Source: Pseudoduganella lurida
GTDB taxonomy: Bacteria > Pseudomonadota > Gammaproteobacteria > Burkholderiales > Burkholderiaceae_D
Reading direction: 5' to 3'
Assembly (NCBI RefSeq): GCF_007830455.1
Contig: NZ_VLLB01000001.1
Location: forward strand, 1,507,252 to 1,571,251
Length of the DNA: 64,000 nt
Shown here: piece by piece, positions 1-9,577 of the stretch
Layout: each line of letters starts with the position of its first letter
Position numbering within the stretch: position 1 is the first letter of the stretch
Notes under the pieces: generated by a model
What the model saw: the letters and a program-made list of their open reading frames with translations, nothing else
Told to the model about the DNA's origin: nothing
The model's database searches: none
Position numbers and translations under genes: made by a program

Positions 1-204
1 ACAGGCTGCTTTGCATGCCTGCGTGCAATCGTCCGTTGTGTTATCCACCTAACAATGCGACGATGCCGCTACGGTGCCGCGGACCGGGGCAAACTACAAT
101 TTTGCCGTGATCGGCAGCATTGACCGATTGCCCATGCCTCACCGTTATAATGGCAAGCTCGCAGCGGCAACTGGCCGCTCAAACTTACACCCTGATCAGG
201 ATGC
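1..204 (+). promoter_or_regulatory. Upstream region of the KaiC-like cluster
   Basis: I see no gene here. A TATAAT hexamer at 146-151 lies 54 nt before the first start codon and is a plausible -10 element. The only good -35-like hexamer, TTGACC at 120-125, is 20 nt away, longer than the usual 16-18, so the promoter call is tentative. Confidence 0.3.
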
Positions 205-624
205 ATGGATAACAAAGACGACAAGCGCCGACAGCTGATACACGCGATGCTCGCGCAGCCCGGCGACCCGGACGACGCCGAGGGCCATCTGCGCCCATGG
301 CGTGCGCTGGCCGTACATCTGATTCCGCTGATCGGCGATAGCGGGTTCGGGGCGCTGTACGGCCGCACGGGCCGCCTGCTCGCGCCGCAGTTCGGCTGGC
401 TCTCGCCACGGCCGTCCACCCAGACGCTGGATGCCCTTTTCCAAACCTTGAAAGAAGACCTCGCCGGCGCGGATCCGGCCCAGGCGGCGCTCGCCAACGA
501 GGCGCTGCTGGGCACGTTTACGCGACTACTTTCCGACCTGATCGGCGCTGCGCTGACCACGAGGCTGATCGACACTGCGTGGAACGACGCGCGGACACAA
601 GAAAATGCAGGGGAGCAGAAGTAA
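205..624 (+). CDS. Small unknown protein ahead of the KaiC-like ATPase
   Basis: A 139-residue protein I do not recognise. It is soluble-looking, with no signal peptide or membrane segment, and has a charged N-terminus and a predicted-helical C-terminal half. Its stop codon directly abuts the ATG of the KaiC-like gene, so the two are almost certainly co-transcribed and translationally coupled. It is not KaiB by length or sequence pattern, since KaiB is about 100 residues with a thioredoxin-like fold. Its position suggests an accessory or input protein for the ATPase, which is inference. ATG 201 and ATG 205 are close together in different frames; 205 is the one that opens this frame. Confidence 0.7.
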   Translation: MDNKDDKRRQLIHAMLAQPGDPDDAEGHLRPWRALAVHLIPLIGDSGFGALYGRTGRLLAPQFGWLSPRPSTQTLDALFQTLKEDLAGADPAQAALANEALLGTFTRLLSDLIGAALTTRLIDTAWNDARTQENAGEQK

Positions 625-2094
625 ATGAGCGACAAAGTAAGATTGGGAATGCTGGAGACCGGCGTGCCGGGACTGGACACCCTGCTCGGCGGCGGTCTGG
701 GCGAGTATTCGTTCAACCTGATCGCCGGGCCGCCGGGCAGCGGCAAGACGACGCTGGCGCACCAGATCATGTTCGCCCTGGCCACCGCGCAGCGCCGTGC
801 GCTGTTCTTCACCGTGCTGGGCGAGCCGCCGCTGAAGATGCTGCGCTACCAGCAGCAGTACACCTTCTTCGAGCTGGACAAGGTCGGCAGCGCGATCCGC
901 TACGTGAACCTGGCCGACGACCTGCGCAACGGCGATTTTTCCGGCGTGCTGGAACGCATCATGCGCGAGGTGGAGGACTTCGAGCCGAGCCTCGTGTTCG
1001 TCGATTCGTTCCGCTCGGTGGTGCAGACGGCCCGCAACGGCAGCGAGGGCGTGGCCGACCTGCAGCACTTCATCCAGGAGCTGGGCACGCGCATGACGAG
1101 CTGGCAGGCCACCACCTTCCTGATCGGCGAATACGCCCACATCGAGGTGGAAGCCAACCCGATCATGACGGTGGCCGATGGCGTGCTGGCGCTGGCCCAG
1201 TCGCAGCAGGACAACACGATCGTGCGCAAGATCCGCGTCGTCAAGATGCGCGGCCAGGCCCATATGGCCGGCATGCACACCTTCCGCATCGGCGACGACG
1301 GGGTGCGCATCTTCCCCCGCCTGCTGCCGCCGCTGGCGGCGGACCGCCTGCCCGGCGTGCCCGTGGACACCGAACCGCGCCGCATCCCGAGCGGTGTGCC
1401 CACGCTGGACGTGCTGCTGCATGGCGGCATCCCGCAGGGCCATTCGCTCCTGGTCACCGGCCCCTCCGGCTCGGGCAAGACGATCCTCGGCACGCAGTTC
1501 CTGGCCGAAGGCGTGCGCCAGGGCGAAAAAGGCGTGGCCGCCACCTTTGAAAAAGGCACGTCGCGGCTGCGCAATGCGGCGCTGGCGGGCATGGTGCAGG
1601 CCGGCCACGTGGCCATCATCGAGAGCCGTTCGCTGGACCTGACGACCGACGAGCTGCTGCACGAACTGGTGCAGACCATCATCGCGACGGATGCCAAGCG
1701 CGTGGTCATCGATTCGCTGTCGGAGGTGCTGCTGTACCTGGCCCCCGAGTTCCGCGCCGAGTTCCGCCAGACCGTGTTCCGCATGCTGTCCTCGCTGGCC
1801 AAGCTGGGCGTGACGGTCGTCGTCACGATGGGCATCGAGGACCGCTTCACGGAGCTCACGTTCTCCGAAGCGGAGATCGCCTTCCTGACCGACGGCATCA
1901 TCGCCACCCGCTATGTCGAGATGGACGGCGAGCTGGCCAAGGTGATCGCCGTGGTCAAGCTGCGCGGCTGCGCGCACAGCCATGCGCTGCGCCGCTTCCA
2001 CATCACGGACAACGGCATCGAGATCGACGACACGCGCGTGCGCTTCGACGGCATCCTGTCCGGCCATCCTTCCGCGCACCGCGCCGGCAGCTAG
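625..2094 (+). CDS. KaiC-like double-domain RecA-type ATPase
   Basis: 489 residues with two tandem KaiC/RecA domains. Walker A motifs are at residues 35-42 (GPPGSGKT) and 279-286 (GPSGSGKT), and each domain has a Walker B-like strand ending in DS (FVDSF, VIDSL). A GGGGAG ribosome site precedes the ATG. KaiC is the hexameric clock ATPase of cyanobacteria; proteobacterial homologues act in non-circadian stress or signalling modules. Aligned by eye, the CII autophosphorylation pair Ser431/Thr432 becomes Ala419/Phe420. The paired catalytic glutamates become Gly66-Glu67 in CI and Glu309-Lys310 in CII. No kaiA or kaiB is nearby. The gene directly follows the small upstream gene and is followed 1 nt later by a hybrid histidine kinase, suggesting one signalling unit. 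Confidence 0.88.
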   Translation: MSDKVRLGMLETGVPGLDTLLGGGLGEYSFNLIAGPPGSGKTTLAHQIMFALATAQRRALFFTVLGEPPLKMLRYQQQYTFFELDKVGSAIRYVNLADDLRNGDFSGVLERIMREVEDFEPSLVFVDSFRSVVQTARNGSEGVADLQHFIQELGTRMTSWQATTFLIGEYAHIEVEANPIMTVADGVLALAQSQQDNTIVRKIRVVKMRGQAHMAGMHTFRIGDDGVRIFPRLLPPLAADRLPGVPVDTEPRRIPSGVPTLDVLLHGGIPQGHSLLVTGPSGSGKTILGTQFLAEGVRQGEKGVAATFEKGTSRLRNAALAGMVQAGHVAIIESRSLDLTTDELLHELVQTIIATDAKRVVIDSLSEVLLYLAPEFRAEFRQTVFRMLSSLAKLGVTVVVTMGIEDRFTELTFSEAEIAFLTDGIIATRYVEMDGELAKVIAVVKLRGCAHSHALRRFHITDNGIEIDDTRVRFDGILSGHPSAHRAGS

Positions 2095-2095
2095 G

Positions 2096-3418
2096 ATGAC
2101 GGACCTGGGGCATCTCCAGCAGGGCACACCCGGCGATCTTTCCGGCGGCGAGCCGAACGACGTGGCCGGCCTGCGCGCGCTGCTGCAGCGGGCCCGCGCC
2201 GAGAACGACCAGCTGCGCGAAGCCAATTCGCACCTGGTGCGCGCCACCGTGATGGCGCAGACGCTGCAGGACGAGGCGGAAGCGGCCAACCTGCGCCAGA
2301 AGGAGTTCCTGGCCATGCTGGCCCACGAGCTGCGCAATCCGCTGGCGCCGATCAGCATGGCGGCGGCGATGCTGGAGCGCATGCCGGACATGTCGCCCGA
2401 CACCGTCACGCTGCGCAGCATCATCACGCGCCAGACGGAACACATGGCGCGCCTGCTGGACGACCTGCTGGACGCGGCGCGCATCTCCAGCGGCCGCATC
2501 ACGCTGGCGCTGGCGCCGGTGCTGCTGTCGGACGTGATCGAACAGGCCGTCGAGACGGTGCAGCCGCGCATCGCCGAACGGGCCCAGCGCCTGGTGGTGC
2601 AGCCCGGCGCAGAGGCGTTCTCGCTGAACGGCGACCGCGTGCGCCTGATGCAGGTGTTCTCCAACCTGCTCGCCAATGCTTCCAAATACACACCCGACGG
2701 CGGCGAGATCGTGCTTGCCGTGCTGCCGCCGCAGGCCGGCAGCCGTGGCAACGGCGGCGAGAACGTCCAGGTCACGATCAGCGACGACGGCACCGGCATG
2801 GATGCCCATGTGCTGCCGCATATCTTCGACCTGTTCACCCAGGGTCCCCGCTCGCTGGCCCGCTCCGAGGGCGGCCTGGGCGTGGGCCTGAACGTGGTGC
2901 GCAACCTGGTGCAGATGCATGGCGGCGCCGTGCACGCCCACAGCGACGGCCCGGGCCGCGGCAGCCGCTTCACCGTCACGCTGCCACTGGGCGATACGCT
3001 GCCCGCGGCGCCCGAGGCACCCGCTGCAGCCGTGGCGCACGAGGAATGCCGCGTGCTGCTGATCGAGGACAACGTGGACGTGTGCGACACGCTGAAGGGC
3101 TTCCTGATGCTCGACGAGCACGAGGTGACGGCCGCCTACGATGGCCTGAGCGGCCTGGCGCTGGCCCAGGAAGGCGGCTTCGACGTGCTGATCTGCGATA
3201 TCGGCCTGCCCGGCATCGACGGCCTGGAAGTGATCCGCCGCCTGCGTGCGGGCGGCAGCAAGGTGTTCGCCGTGGGCCTGTCCGGCTATGGCCAGGCGCA
3301 GGACCGCACCAATGCGCTGGAAGCGGGTTTCGACGACTATCTTGTGAAGCCCGTCAAGCCGGAGAGCCTGCTGGCACTGATCTCCTCCGAAGCCTGCCGC
3401 AGCCGGCGCGCCGGCTGA
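2096..3418 (+). CDS. Hybrid histidine kinase with receiver, no sensor domain
   Basis: 440 residues starting at the ATG 1 nt after the KaiC-like stop. A short coiled coil (residues about 20-65) leads directly into a HisKA domain with phosphoacceptor His77 (AHELRNPL), then an HATPase domain with N box ([10 protein letters not shown]), DDGTGMD and [11 protein letters not shown]-terminal receiver follows from about residue 317, with phosphoacceptor Asp368 ([10 protein letters not shown]) and the conserved Lys in YLVKP. There is no transmembrane segment, PAS or GAF domain, so input must come from a partner; the adjacent KaiC-like ATPase is the obvious candidate (inference). A typical hybrid kinase of this type would pass phosphate onward to an Hpt or response regulator, and none is encoded next door. 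Confidence 0.9.
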   Translation: MTDLGHLQQGTPGDLSGGEPNDVAGLRALLQRARAENDQLREANSHLVRATVMAQTLQDEAEAANLRQKEFLAMLAHELRNPLAPISMAAAMLERMPDMSPDTVTLRSIITRQTEHMARLLDDLLDAARISSGRITLALAPVLLSDVIEQAVETVQPRIAERAQRLVVQPGAEAFSLNGDRVRLMQVFSNLLANASKYTPDGGEIVLAVLPPQAGSRGNGGENVQVTISDDGTGMDAHVLPHIFDLFTQGPRSLARSEGGLGVGLNVVRNLVQMHGGAVHAHSDGPGRGSRFTVTLPLGDTLPAAPEAPAAAVAHEECRVLLIEDNVDVCDTLKGFLMLDEHEVTAAYDGLSGLALAQEGGFDVLICDIGLPGIDGLEVIRRLRAGGSKVFAVGLSGYGQAQDRTNALEAGFDDYLVKPVKPESLLALISSEACRSRRAG

Positions 3419-3495
3419 CGCACCCGGCCGTAGCCGGCGTCCCCAATCTGCGGCAGCCGGGCCACCCATGCTGCGGCGGCCGGCTCCCTTCTTCG

Positions 3496-5718
3496 CTACG
3501 CCTTCTTCAGCGACGCCGACACGGGCAGCCGGCGGATGCGCTGGCCGGTGGCGGCGAAGATCGCGTTGCACAGCGCCGGCGCGATGCCGGCCGTGCCGGG
3601 CTCGCCGATGCCGCCCGGATCGTCATGGCTGGCCACGATGTGCACCTCGACCTGGGGCGTTTCGTTCATGCGCATCACGCGGTAGTCGCTGAAGTTCGAC
3701 TGCACCACCTTGCCCCCTTCCAGGTTGATCTCGCCCCACAGCGCCGCCGTGGCGCCGAACACGATGCCGCCTTCGATCTGCGCCACGATGCCATCCGGGT
3801 TGATCGGCTGGCCGCAGTCCAGCGCGCACACCACGCGGTGCACCTGCACGTCGCCCTCGGCACCCACCGACACGTCGGCGATCTGGCACATGTAGCTGCC
3901 GAACGCGAACTGGGCGGAGACGCCGCGGCCCACCTTGCGGCCGGCGATCTGCTGCACCGGCTTGCCCCAGCCCGCCTTCTCGGCCGCCAGGTTCAGCACG
4001 CCCAGCAGGCGCGGCGACTTGTCCAGCAGCGCGCGGCGGTAGGCCACCGGATCCTGCTTCGCCGCATGCGCCAGCTCGTCGAGGAAGCTCTCGACCACGA
4101 ACACGTTGTGCGTGGGGCCCACGCCGCGCCAGAACGCCGTCGGCACGGGCGGTTCGTGGCGCACGTATTCCACGCGCAGTTCGGGGATCGAGTACTGCAG
4201 GTCGGCCGCGCCTTCCACCGCATCCGGATCGACGCCGTTCTTCACGGCCGGCGGCGCGAAGCGGGCCATGATCGAGGACCCCGTCACGCGATGGAACCAG
4301 GCGTGCGGGTAACCCTTGTCGTCCAGCTTGGCGGCGATGCGGTCCACATAGTACGGGCGGTACATATCGTGCTGGATGTCCTCCTCGCGGCTCCACACGA
4401 ATTTCACCGGCCCCGGCTTGGCCTGGGCTTTCGCGAAGGCGACGGCCTGCACCACGTAGTCGACTTCCAGCCGCCGGCCGAAGCCGCCGCCCAGGTAGAA
4501 GTTGTGGACCTTGACCTTCTCCAGCACCAGTCCCGTGACCTTGGCGGCGGCGCCCTGCGCCAGGCTAGGCACCTGCGTGCCGACATACAGGTCGCAGCCG
4601 TCGGCGCGCAGGTCGACCGTGCAGTTGGCCGGTTCCATCGTGGCGTGGGCCAGGAACGGCAGCTCGTACAGCGCTTCCACCTTGCGGCCCGAACCCAGTT
4701 CCTTGAGGGCGTTGCCCTTGTCCGTCGCGACGGCGCCCGTGGCCTTCGACTTGGCCAGCATGTCCGCCACGATCGTCTTGGTCGATACGCCCGCGTTCGG
4801 GCCCGCGTCCCATTGCGGCGCCAGCGCGGCCAGGGCCTGCTTGGCGGCCCACATGTGGTCGGCCACCACGGCCACCGCGTTCTCGATCTTGAGCACCTCG
4901 CGCACGCCCTTCACGGCCAGCGCCTTGGCGTCGTCGGCGGACTTGAGCCTGCCGCCGATGGTCGGGCTGGCGGCGACGGCGGCGATGCCCATGTTCGGCA
5001 GTTTCGCATCGATGCCGAACTGCGCCGAGCCATCCGCCTTGATCGGCGAATCGAGCCGCGCGTGACGCTTGCCGATCAGCGTGTAGGCTGACGGGTCCTT
5101 CAGCGCGAACGTCTTGGGCGGCTGCAGCTTGGCGGCCGCGTCCACCAGTTCGCCGTAATGGAGGGACTTGCCGGACGAATGCGTGACGACACCGTTGGCG
5201 ACCTGGCACGAATCGGCCGGCACGTTCCACGTCTGCGCGGCGGCCTGCACCAGCACCGCACGGGCCGCGGCGCCGGCTTCGCGCAGCGGCTTCCACGCGC
5301 CGCGCACGGAGGTCGAACCGCCCGTCACCTGCCCGCCCAGCAGGGGATCGCTGTACAGGTTGTTGTCGGCCGGTGCGTGCTCCAGTTTCACCTTGGCCAG
5401 ATCGACCGCCAGTTCCTCGGCAATCAGCATGGGCATCGACGTGTACGTGCCCTGCCCCATCTCGACCTTGTGCATCACCAGCGTGACGATGCCCTGCCGG
5501 TCGATGCGGATGAAGGCATTCGGCGCCAGGCCCGGCGCGCGGTCGGACACGGCGGTGGCGGCATGGCCCACGGCCTTTTCCGGCGGGGCTTCCTTGCGGT
5601 CGCTCTCCTTGCGGTCGCACCCCGGCAGGATGAAGCCGACCAGCAGGCCACCGCCCGCCGCAGCGCCGATCTGCAGGAAGCGGCGGCGGCCGTTTTTCGG
5701 TTCGGTGGGCGCGTTCAT
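3496..5718 (-). CDS. Molybdenum hydroxylase large subunit (IorB-like)
   Basis: 740 residues, the usual length for the Mo-molybdopterin cytosine dinucleotide subunit of the isoquinoline 1-oxidoreductase / aldehyde oxidase branch of the xanthine dehydrogenase family. The N-terminus carries a Tat signal (RRRFLQIG, residues about 10-17) followed by a glycine-rich hydrophobic stretch, so it is expected to be exported folded to the periplasm. Repeated family blocks are visible, such as the [19 protein letters not shown] region, GGGFGRR and the [13 protein letters not shown] block. Its start overlaps the stop of the iron-sulfur subunit by 4 nt. The substrate cannot be read from sequence; aromatic N-heterocycles or aldehydes are typical. 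No haem cytochrome acceptor subunit or MCD-insertion chaperone is adjacent. Confidence 0.93.
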   Translation of the reverse strand: MNAPTEPKNGRRRFLQIGAAAGGGLLVGFILPGCDRKESDRKEAPPEKAVGHAATAVSDRAPGLAPNAFIRIDRQGIVTLVMHKVEMGQGTYTSMPMLIAEELAVDLAKVKLEHAPADNNLYSDPLLGGQVTGGSTSVRGAWKPLREAGAAARAVLVQAAAQTWNVPADSCQVANGVVTHSSGKSLHYGELVDAAAKLQPPKTFALKDPSAYTLIGKRHARLDSPIKADGSAQFGIDAKLPNMGIAAVAASPTIGGRLKSADDAKALAVKGVREVLKIENAVAVVADHMWAAKQALAALAPQWDAGPNAGVSTKTIVADMLAKSKATGAVATDKGNALKELGSGRKVEALYELPFLAHATMEPANCTVDLRADGCDLYVGTQVPSLAQGAAAKVTGLVLEKVKVHNFYLGGGFGRRLEVDYVVQAVAFAKAQAKPGPVKFVWSREEDIQHDMYRPYYVDRIAAKLDDKGYPHAWFHRVTGSSIMARFAPPAVKNGVDPDAVEGAADLQYSIPELRVEYVRHEPPVPTAFWRGVGPTHNVFVVESFLDELAHAAKQDPVAYRRALLDKSPRLLGVLNLAAEKAGWGKPVQQIAGRKVGRGVSAQFAFGSYMCQIADVSVGAEGDVQVHRVVCALDCGQPINPDGIVAQIEGGIVFGATAALWGEINLEGGKVVQSNFSDYRVMRMNETPQVEVHIVASHDDPGGIGEPGTAGIAPALCNAIFAATGQRIRRLPVSASLKKA

Positions 5719-6179
5719 TTCGGTGCTCCCGCCGCGGCCGCGATCCTGATGGCGGCCTTGATGCGGCCATAGGTGCCGCAGCGGCAGATATTGCCGGACA
5801 TGGCGTTGTCGATGTCCGTATCGGACGGCTTCGGCGTGGCGTGCAGCAGCGCCGTCGCGGCCATCACCTGGCCCGATTGACAGTAGCCGCATTGCACCAC
5901 GTCGATCTGCGTCCATGCGGCCTGCACCTTCGCCCCGACCGGGTCCTTGCCGATCGCCTCGATCGTGGTGATCTTCTTGCCGGCGGCGGCCGAGACGGGC
6001 GTCACGCACGAGCGGATCGCCTGGCCGTCGAGGTGCACGGTGCAGGCGCCGCACAGCGCCACGCCGCAGCCGAACTTGGTGCCGGTGAGGCCGGCCACGT
6101 CGCGCAGGGCCCACAGGATGGGCATATCGTCGGGCACGTCCAGCGCGGTATCGGTGCCATTGATGTTCAGGGTGGGCAT
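5715..6179 (-). CDS. (2Fe-2S) subunit of molybdenum hydroxylase (IorA-like)
   Basis: 154 residues, the standard size of the small subunit with two [2Fe-2S] clusters. The plant-ferredoxin-type N-terminal cluster motif is CGVALCGAC, with a further Cys after VTPV nearby. The C-terminal helical cluster motif has CGYCQSGQ and CRCGTY. It passes electrons from the Mo centre of the large subunit to an external acceptor. It has no signal peptide of its own, so it probably hitch-hikes through Tat with the large subunit, as is known for this family. It is the first gene of a two-gene operon, with a 4-nt ATGA overlap into the next gene. Confidence 0.93.
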   Translation of the reverse strand: MPTLNINGTDTALDVPDDMPILWALRDVAGLTGTKFGCGVALCGACTVHLDGQAIRSCVTPVSAAAGKKITTIEAIGKDPVGAKVQAAWTQIDVVQCGYCQSGQVMAATALLHATPKPSDTDIDNAMSGNICRCGTYGRIKAAIRIAAAAGAPK

Positions 6180-6276
6180 GGATGATTCCTTTCACGGTCG
6201 GGACCCCTAGCATACGCCTGCCCATGGCTGCCGGCAGTACGCTAAGATGAAAGCTCTGCCATTAGAAAGATGCTCG

Positions 6277-8079
6277 ATGCCCGACCGCCGCCGCTTCCTG
6301 ATCAACGCTCCCCTGGGCCTGCTTGCCACCGCTTCGGCCGTTTCTTCGCCTGTGCAGGCCCAGCCGCCCGCGCCTGCCACGCCCGCCACCGCCGGTGCGC
6401 CGCCCACGTTCGGCACGCTGCCGCCCACCGGCCCGCAGATCACCGCAGCTACCTTCGCCGAGGCGGAAAAGCTGATGCAGGTGACGCTGACGCCGGCGCA
6501 GCGCCAGATGGCCGCATCGGCCTGGCCCACGTCGCTGGCCGGCCTGATGAAGCGCCGCACGGCGCCGGGCAAGCTGAAGATCGGCGACAGCGTGGTACCG
6601 ATGTCACGGTTCGAGCCGGTGCTGCCGGGCACCAAGGCCGGCCCGGCGCGCGCCCGCTTCGTGCGCAGCTTCGCCGATCCGGGCAGGCTGCCGGCCAGCG
6701 ACGCCGATATCGCGTTTGCCAGCGTGGCGCAGCTGTCGCGCTGGATCGAGAGCCGGCAGCTCACGTCCGAACGGCTCACCGGAATCTACCTGGAGCGCTG
6801 CCGCCGCTTCGATCCGCGACTGAAGGCCATCATCACGCTGCTGCCCGAGCGCGCGCTGGAACAGGCCCGCGCGGCGGACCGCGAGATCGCCGCCGGCAAA
6901 TACCGCGGCCCGCTGCACGGCATCCCGTACGGCGTGAAGGACCTGCTGGACACGGCCGGCATCGCCACCACCTGGGGCGCCGAGCCGCTGAAGAACCGCG
7001 TGCCGGTCACCGATGCCGCCGTCGTGGCGCGGCTGAACGACGCCGGCGCGATCCTGCTGGCCAAGCTGTCGCTGGGCGCGCTGGCTATGAACGACATCTG
7101 GTTCGGCGGGCAGACGATGAACCCGTGGCTGCCCGAGGAAGGCGCTTCCGGCTCCAGCGCCGGCCCGGGCGCCGCGATGGCGGCCGCGCTGGTGGCCTTC
7201 ACGATCGGCAGCGAGACGGGCGGCTCGATCGTCAGCCCGGCCATGCGCTGCGGCGTGACGGGCCTGCGCCCCACCTTCGGCCGCGTGCCGCGCACGGGCG
7301 CCATGACCCTGTGCTGGTCGCTCGACAAGCTGGGCCCGATGACGCGCTCGGTGGAAGACGCGATGCTGGTGCTCGATGCCATCGCCGGCCCGGATGCGGG
7401 CGACCTGGCCAGCGTGCCGGCAAAACTGGACTTCGATGCCGCCGCGCCCGTGCGGGGCCTGCGCATCGGCTACCTGCCCGAGTGGCAGCGCGAGGCGTCG
7501 GACGTCGACCGCGCGGCGCTGGAGCTGGCCAGGAAGGCCGGCATGAAACCGGTGCCGGTGGCGCTGCCGGACTGGCCGTACCACGCGCTGAACACGATCC
7601 TGTTCGCGGAGGCGGCCGCCGCGTTCGAGGACTGGACCCGCGACGGCCGCATGGACATGCTGTCCGAACAGACACCGGATGCCTGGCCGAACCTGCTGCG
7701 CGAGGCGCGCTTCCTGTCCGCCGTCGATTTCGTGCAGGCCGACCGCCTGCGCCGGCTGGTGGCCGAACGCATGGCCGCCATCTTCGGCCAGGTCGATGTG
7801 CTGCTGGTGCCGTCGCTGCGCGAGGAGATGCTGATCGTGTCGAACAACACGGGCCACCCGTCGCTCACGCTGCGCACCGGCTTCGTGCAGGTGGACGAGG
7901 CGCGCAGCGACTGGGCCCCGCACCCTTCCCGCCCGCTGCCGAAGTTCGCGCCGCCGCGCCGCGTGCCGCACGGCGTCACCCTGATCGGCCGCCTGTTCGA
8001 CGAAGGCACGCTGGCCCGCGCCGGCATCGCCATCGAGCGGCTGGCCGGCGTGGCGAACGAGCGGCCGCCGGGATTCTGA
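6277..8079 (+). CDS. Exported amidase (amidase signature family)
   Basis: 600 residues from the ATG at 6277; an in-frame ATG at 6247 would add ten residues. I prefer 6277 because it gives a canonical Tat leader (MPDRRRFLIN, then an Ala-rich stretch ending AQA) and has AGAAAG upstream. The amidase-signature Ser-cisSer-Lys triad is visible: Lys in YGVKDLLDT, the Gly/Ser-rich ASGSSAGPG loop, and the nucleophile region SETGGSIVSP. It resembles GatA-like enzymes, but the Tat signal, the extra roughly 140-residue N-terminal region and the lack of gatB/gatC neighbours argue against a role in tRNA amidation. A periplasmic amide hydrolase of unknown substrate is the best call. Confidence 0.88.
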   Translation: MPDRRRFLINAPLGLLATASAVSSPVQAQPPAPATPATAGAPPTFGTLPPTGPQITAATFAEAEKLMQVTLTPAQRQMAASAWPTSLAGLMKRRTAPGKLKIGDSVVPMSRFEPVLPGTKAGPARARFVRSFADPGRLPASDADIAFASVAQLSRWIESRQLTSERLTGIYLERCRRFDPRLKAIITLLPERALEQARAADREIAAGKYRGPLHGIPYGVKDLLDTAGIATTWGAEPLKNRVPVTDAAVVARLNDAGAILLAKLSLGALAMNDIWFGGQTMNPWLPEEGASGSSAGPGAAMAAALVAFTIGSETGGSIVSPAMRCGVTGLRPTFGRVPRTGAMTLCWSLDKLGPMTRSVEDAMLVLDAIAGPDAGDLASVPAKLDFDAAAPVRGLRIGYLPEWQREASDVDRAALELARKAGMKPVPVALPDWPYHALNTILFAEAAAAFEDWTRDGRMDMLSEQTPDAWPNLLREARFLSAVDFVQADRLRRLVAERMAAIFGQVDVLLVPSLREEMLIVSNNTGHPSLTLRTGFVQVDEARSDWAPHPSRPLPKFAPPRRVPHGVTLIGRLFDEGTLARAGIAIERLAGVANERPPGF

Positions 8080-8243
8080 AGCGCACGACCACGCCAGCGC
8101 CGGACACGAGTGCATGACACTGGTGTTCGGCGCCGGGGTCACCCGTTTCACGCCACGGTGACCCGCTTTCGTCGCATTCCCCTCGCCCACGTCCCGGCAA
8201 AACCGCATGCTGGCTCCATCGCAACCCAACCACGGAGCCCGCC

Positions 8244-8744
8244 ATGCAAGCCATCCAGCACATCCTGTCCCGCACCCCCACCTTCGTCTGGATCATCCTC
8301 GGCGTGCTGGTATGGCGCGGCATCGCCGCCAGCCGCGACCGCATCGTGCCGGTGCGCCAGCTGTTCATCCTGCCGCTGGCCCTGCTGGCGCTGTCGGTCT
8401 CGGACCTGTCCTCGCGCTTCGGCCTGCACGGCCTGCCGCCGGTGGCCTGGCTGGCCGGTGCGGCCGCCACGGCGCTGCTGGCCGCGAACGTGCCGTCCAC
8501 GCTGCGCATCGAACGCGCCACCGGCCTGGCGTTCGTGCCGGGCAGCTGGCTGCCGCTGGCCCTGATGATGACCATCTTTGCGACGAAATATGCGCTGGCC
8601 ATACTCTCGGCCACCCATCCCGAACTGCTGGCACGCACGGGCTTCGCGATCGCCGCCTGCACCCTGTCCGGCGCCCTCAGCGGCATCCTGCCCGGCCGCA
8701 TGCTGCATGCCATGCGCGCCCTGCGCCAGCCGGCCCTCGCCTGA
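8244..8744 (+). CDS. Small multi-pass membrane protein (DUF6622-like)
   Basis: 166 residues with about four to five hydrophobic segments (roughly residues 15-30, 42-60, 67-85, 100-120, 130-150). I think it matches the DUF6622 group of small membrane proteins, but function is unknown. It stands alone between the amidase and a minus-strand gene. Its stop codon is followed 14 nt later by a degenerate 14-bp tandem array (8759-8886). Confidence 0.7.
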   Translation: MQAIQHILSRTPTFVWIILGVLVWRGIAASRDRIVPVRQLFILPLALLALSVSDLSSRFGLHGLPPVAWLAGAAATALLAANVPSTLRIERATGLAFVPGSWLPLALMMTIFATKYALAILSATHPELLARTGFAIAACTLSGALSGILPGRMLHAMRALRQPALA

Positions 8745-8758
8745 GGGTCGGGAGAATA

Positions 8759-8886
8759 TACGCCGGACCTGATACGCCGGGCCTGACACGCCGGACCTGA
8801 CACGCCGGCCCCAGATACGCCGGACTGACACGCCAGGCCAGGCCCGATACCCCCAAGGCCTGATATGCTGATAGGCCGGGCCTGAC
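8759..8886 (+). repeat. Degenerate 14-bp tandem array after a stop codon
   Basis: Consecutive units of the form ACGCCGGACCTGAC/T follow the stop of the membrane-protein gene. The first three or four units are nearly identical 14-mers, later units drift to 13-19 bp, and the last recognisable one ends near 8886. Most units contain TGA. I see no coding function. Confidence 0.75.
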
Positions 8887-8905
8887 GACGCGGTGCGCAG
8901 CCGCC

Positions 8906-9415
8906 TCAGGCCTCGACCTTGTCGTCCTCCGCCTTCACATCCTCCATGGCCTCCGGTTCCAGGTGCTCGGCGGAGACATTCAGCCACACGAACCCGCCCC
9001 ACGCCAGCAGCAGCGCGGCGGCGCAGGCACCGATGACGCCCGCCTGCGGCAGCAGGTCGGCACGGCCATGCAGCGTCTGGAACGCGGCCACCAGGCACTC
9101 GATCGACAGCGACACGATCACCACGATCATGAAGCGCGACAGGAAGCGGCGCACGCGGGTCGGCGTGCTGATGCTGGCCTCGCGCAGCACCTCTTCTTCC
9201 AGCACCGTCTGGCCCAGCTCGAACGCGGCCACGGCGATGGTCAGCAGGCCGATACATTCAAGGATGGAGACGAAGCGCGGATGCGCGCTTTCCGTCGTCG
9301 TGAGCGCATCCCAGATCTCCCATCCCGCCATGCCCACCAGGCACACGCCGCAGATGAAAAAGAACACCGACACGGCGATATAGCCCGCGCCAAACAGCTT
9401 CAGCATGAATTTCAT
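8906..9415 (-). CDS. Membrane protein of unknown function
   Basis: 169 residues starting at the ATG that gives MKFMLKLFGAGYIAV. About four hydrophobic segments are visible (near residues 5-30, 50-65, 90-108, 125-145), with a highly acidic C-terminal tail rich in Glu, Asp and Lys. I do not recognise the family with certainty. It is divergent from the cystine transporter gene, with a 162-bp AT-richer intergenic region between them. An upstream extension in the same frame is possible, but it would add a non-hydrophobic leader and is less likely. Confidence 0.65.
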   Translation of the reverse strand: MKFMLKLFGAGYIAVSVFFFICGVCLVGMAGWEIWDALTTTESAHPRFVSILECIGLLTIAVAAFELGQTVLEEEVLREASISTPTRVRRFLSRFMIVVIVSLSIECLVAAFQTLHGRADLLPQAGVIGACAAALLLAWGGFVWLNVSAEHLEPEAMEDVKAEDDKVEA

Positions 9416-9577
9416 AACATTCCACAAATATCGATATGCGGCAATATTCTCATGCTTCGACCGAACGGGGCCGCACGCCATTCCGTCAACGGCGGTAAAA
9501 TCCGGCGAGCAATGCCAAACCGCTTTACCGAATAAACTATTTACATCATTTCATAACCTCACCCAAGAAGGCCCTCC

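Noticed and set aside
120..151. Good sigma-70 promoter for the KaiC cluster
   Set aside because: The TATAAT is good, but the TTGACC is 20 nt away, outside the normal spacing.
205..624. KaiB homologue
   Set aside because: Length and sequence pattern do not fit the thioredoxin-like KaiB fold.
526..3090. Long minus-strand frame across the KaiC and kinase genes
   Set aside because: It is the reverse complement of two clear families on the plus strand and shows no domain.
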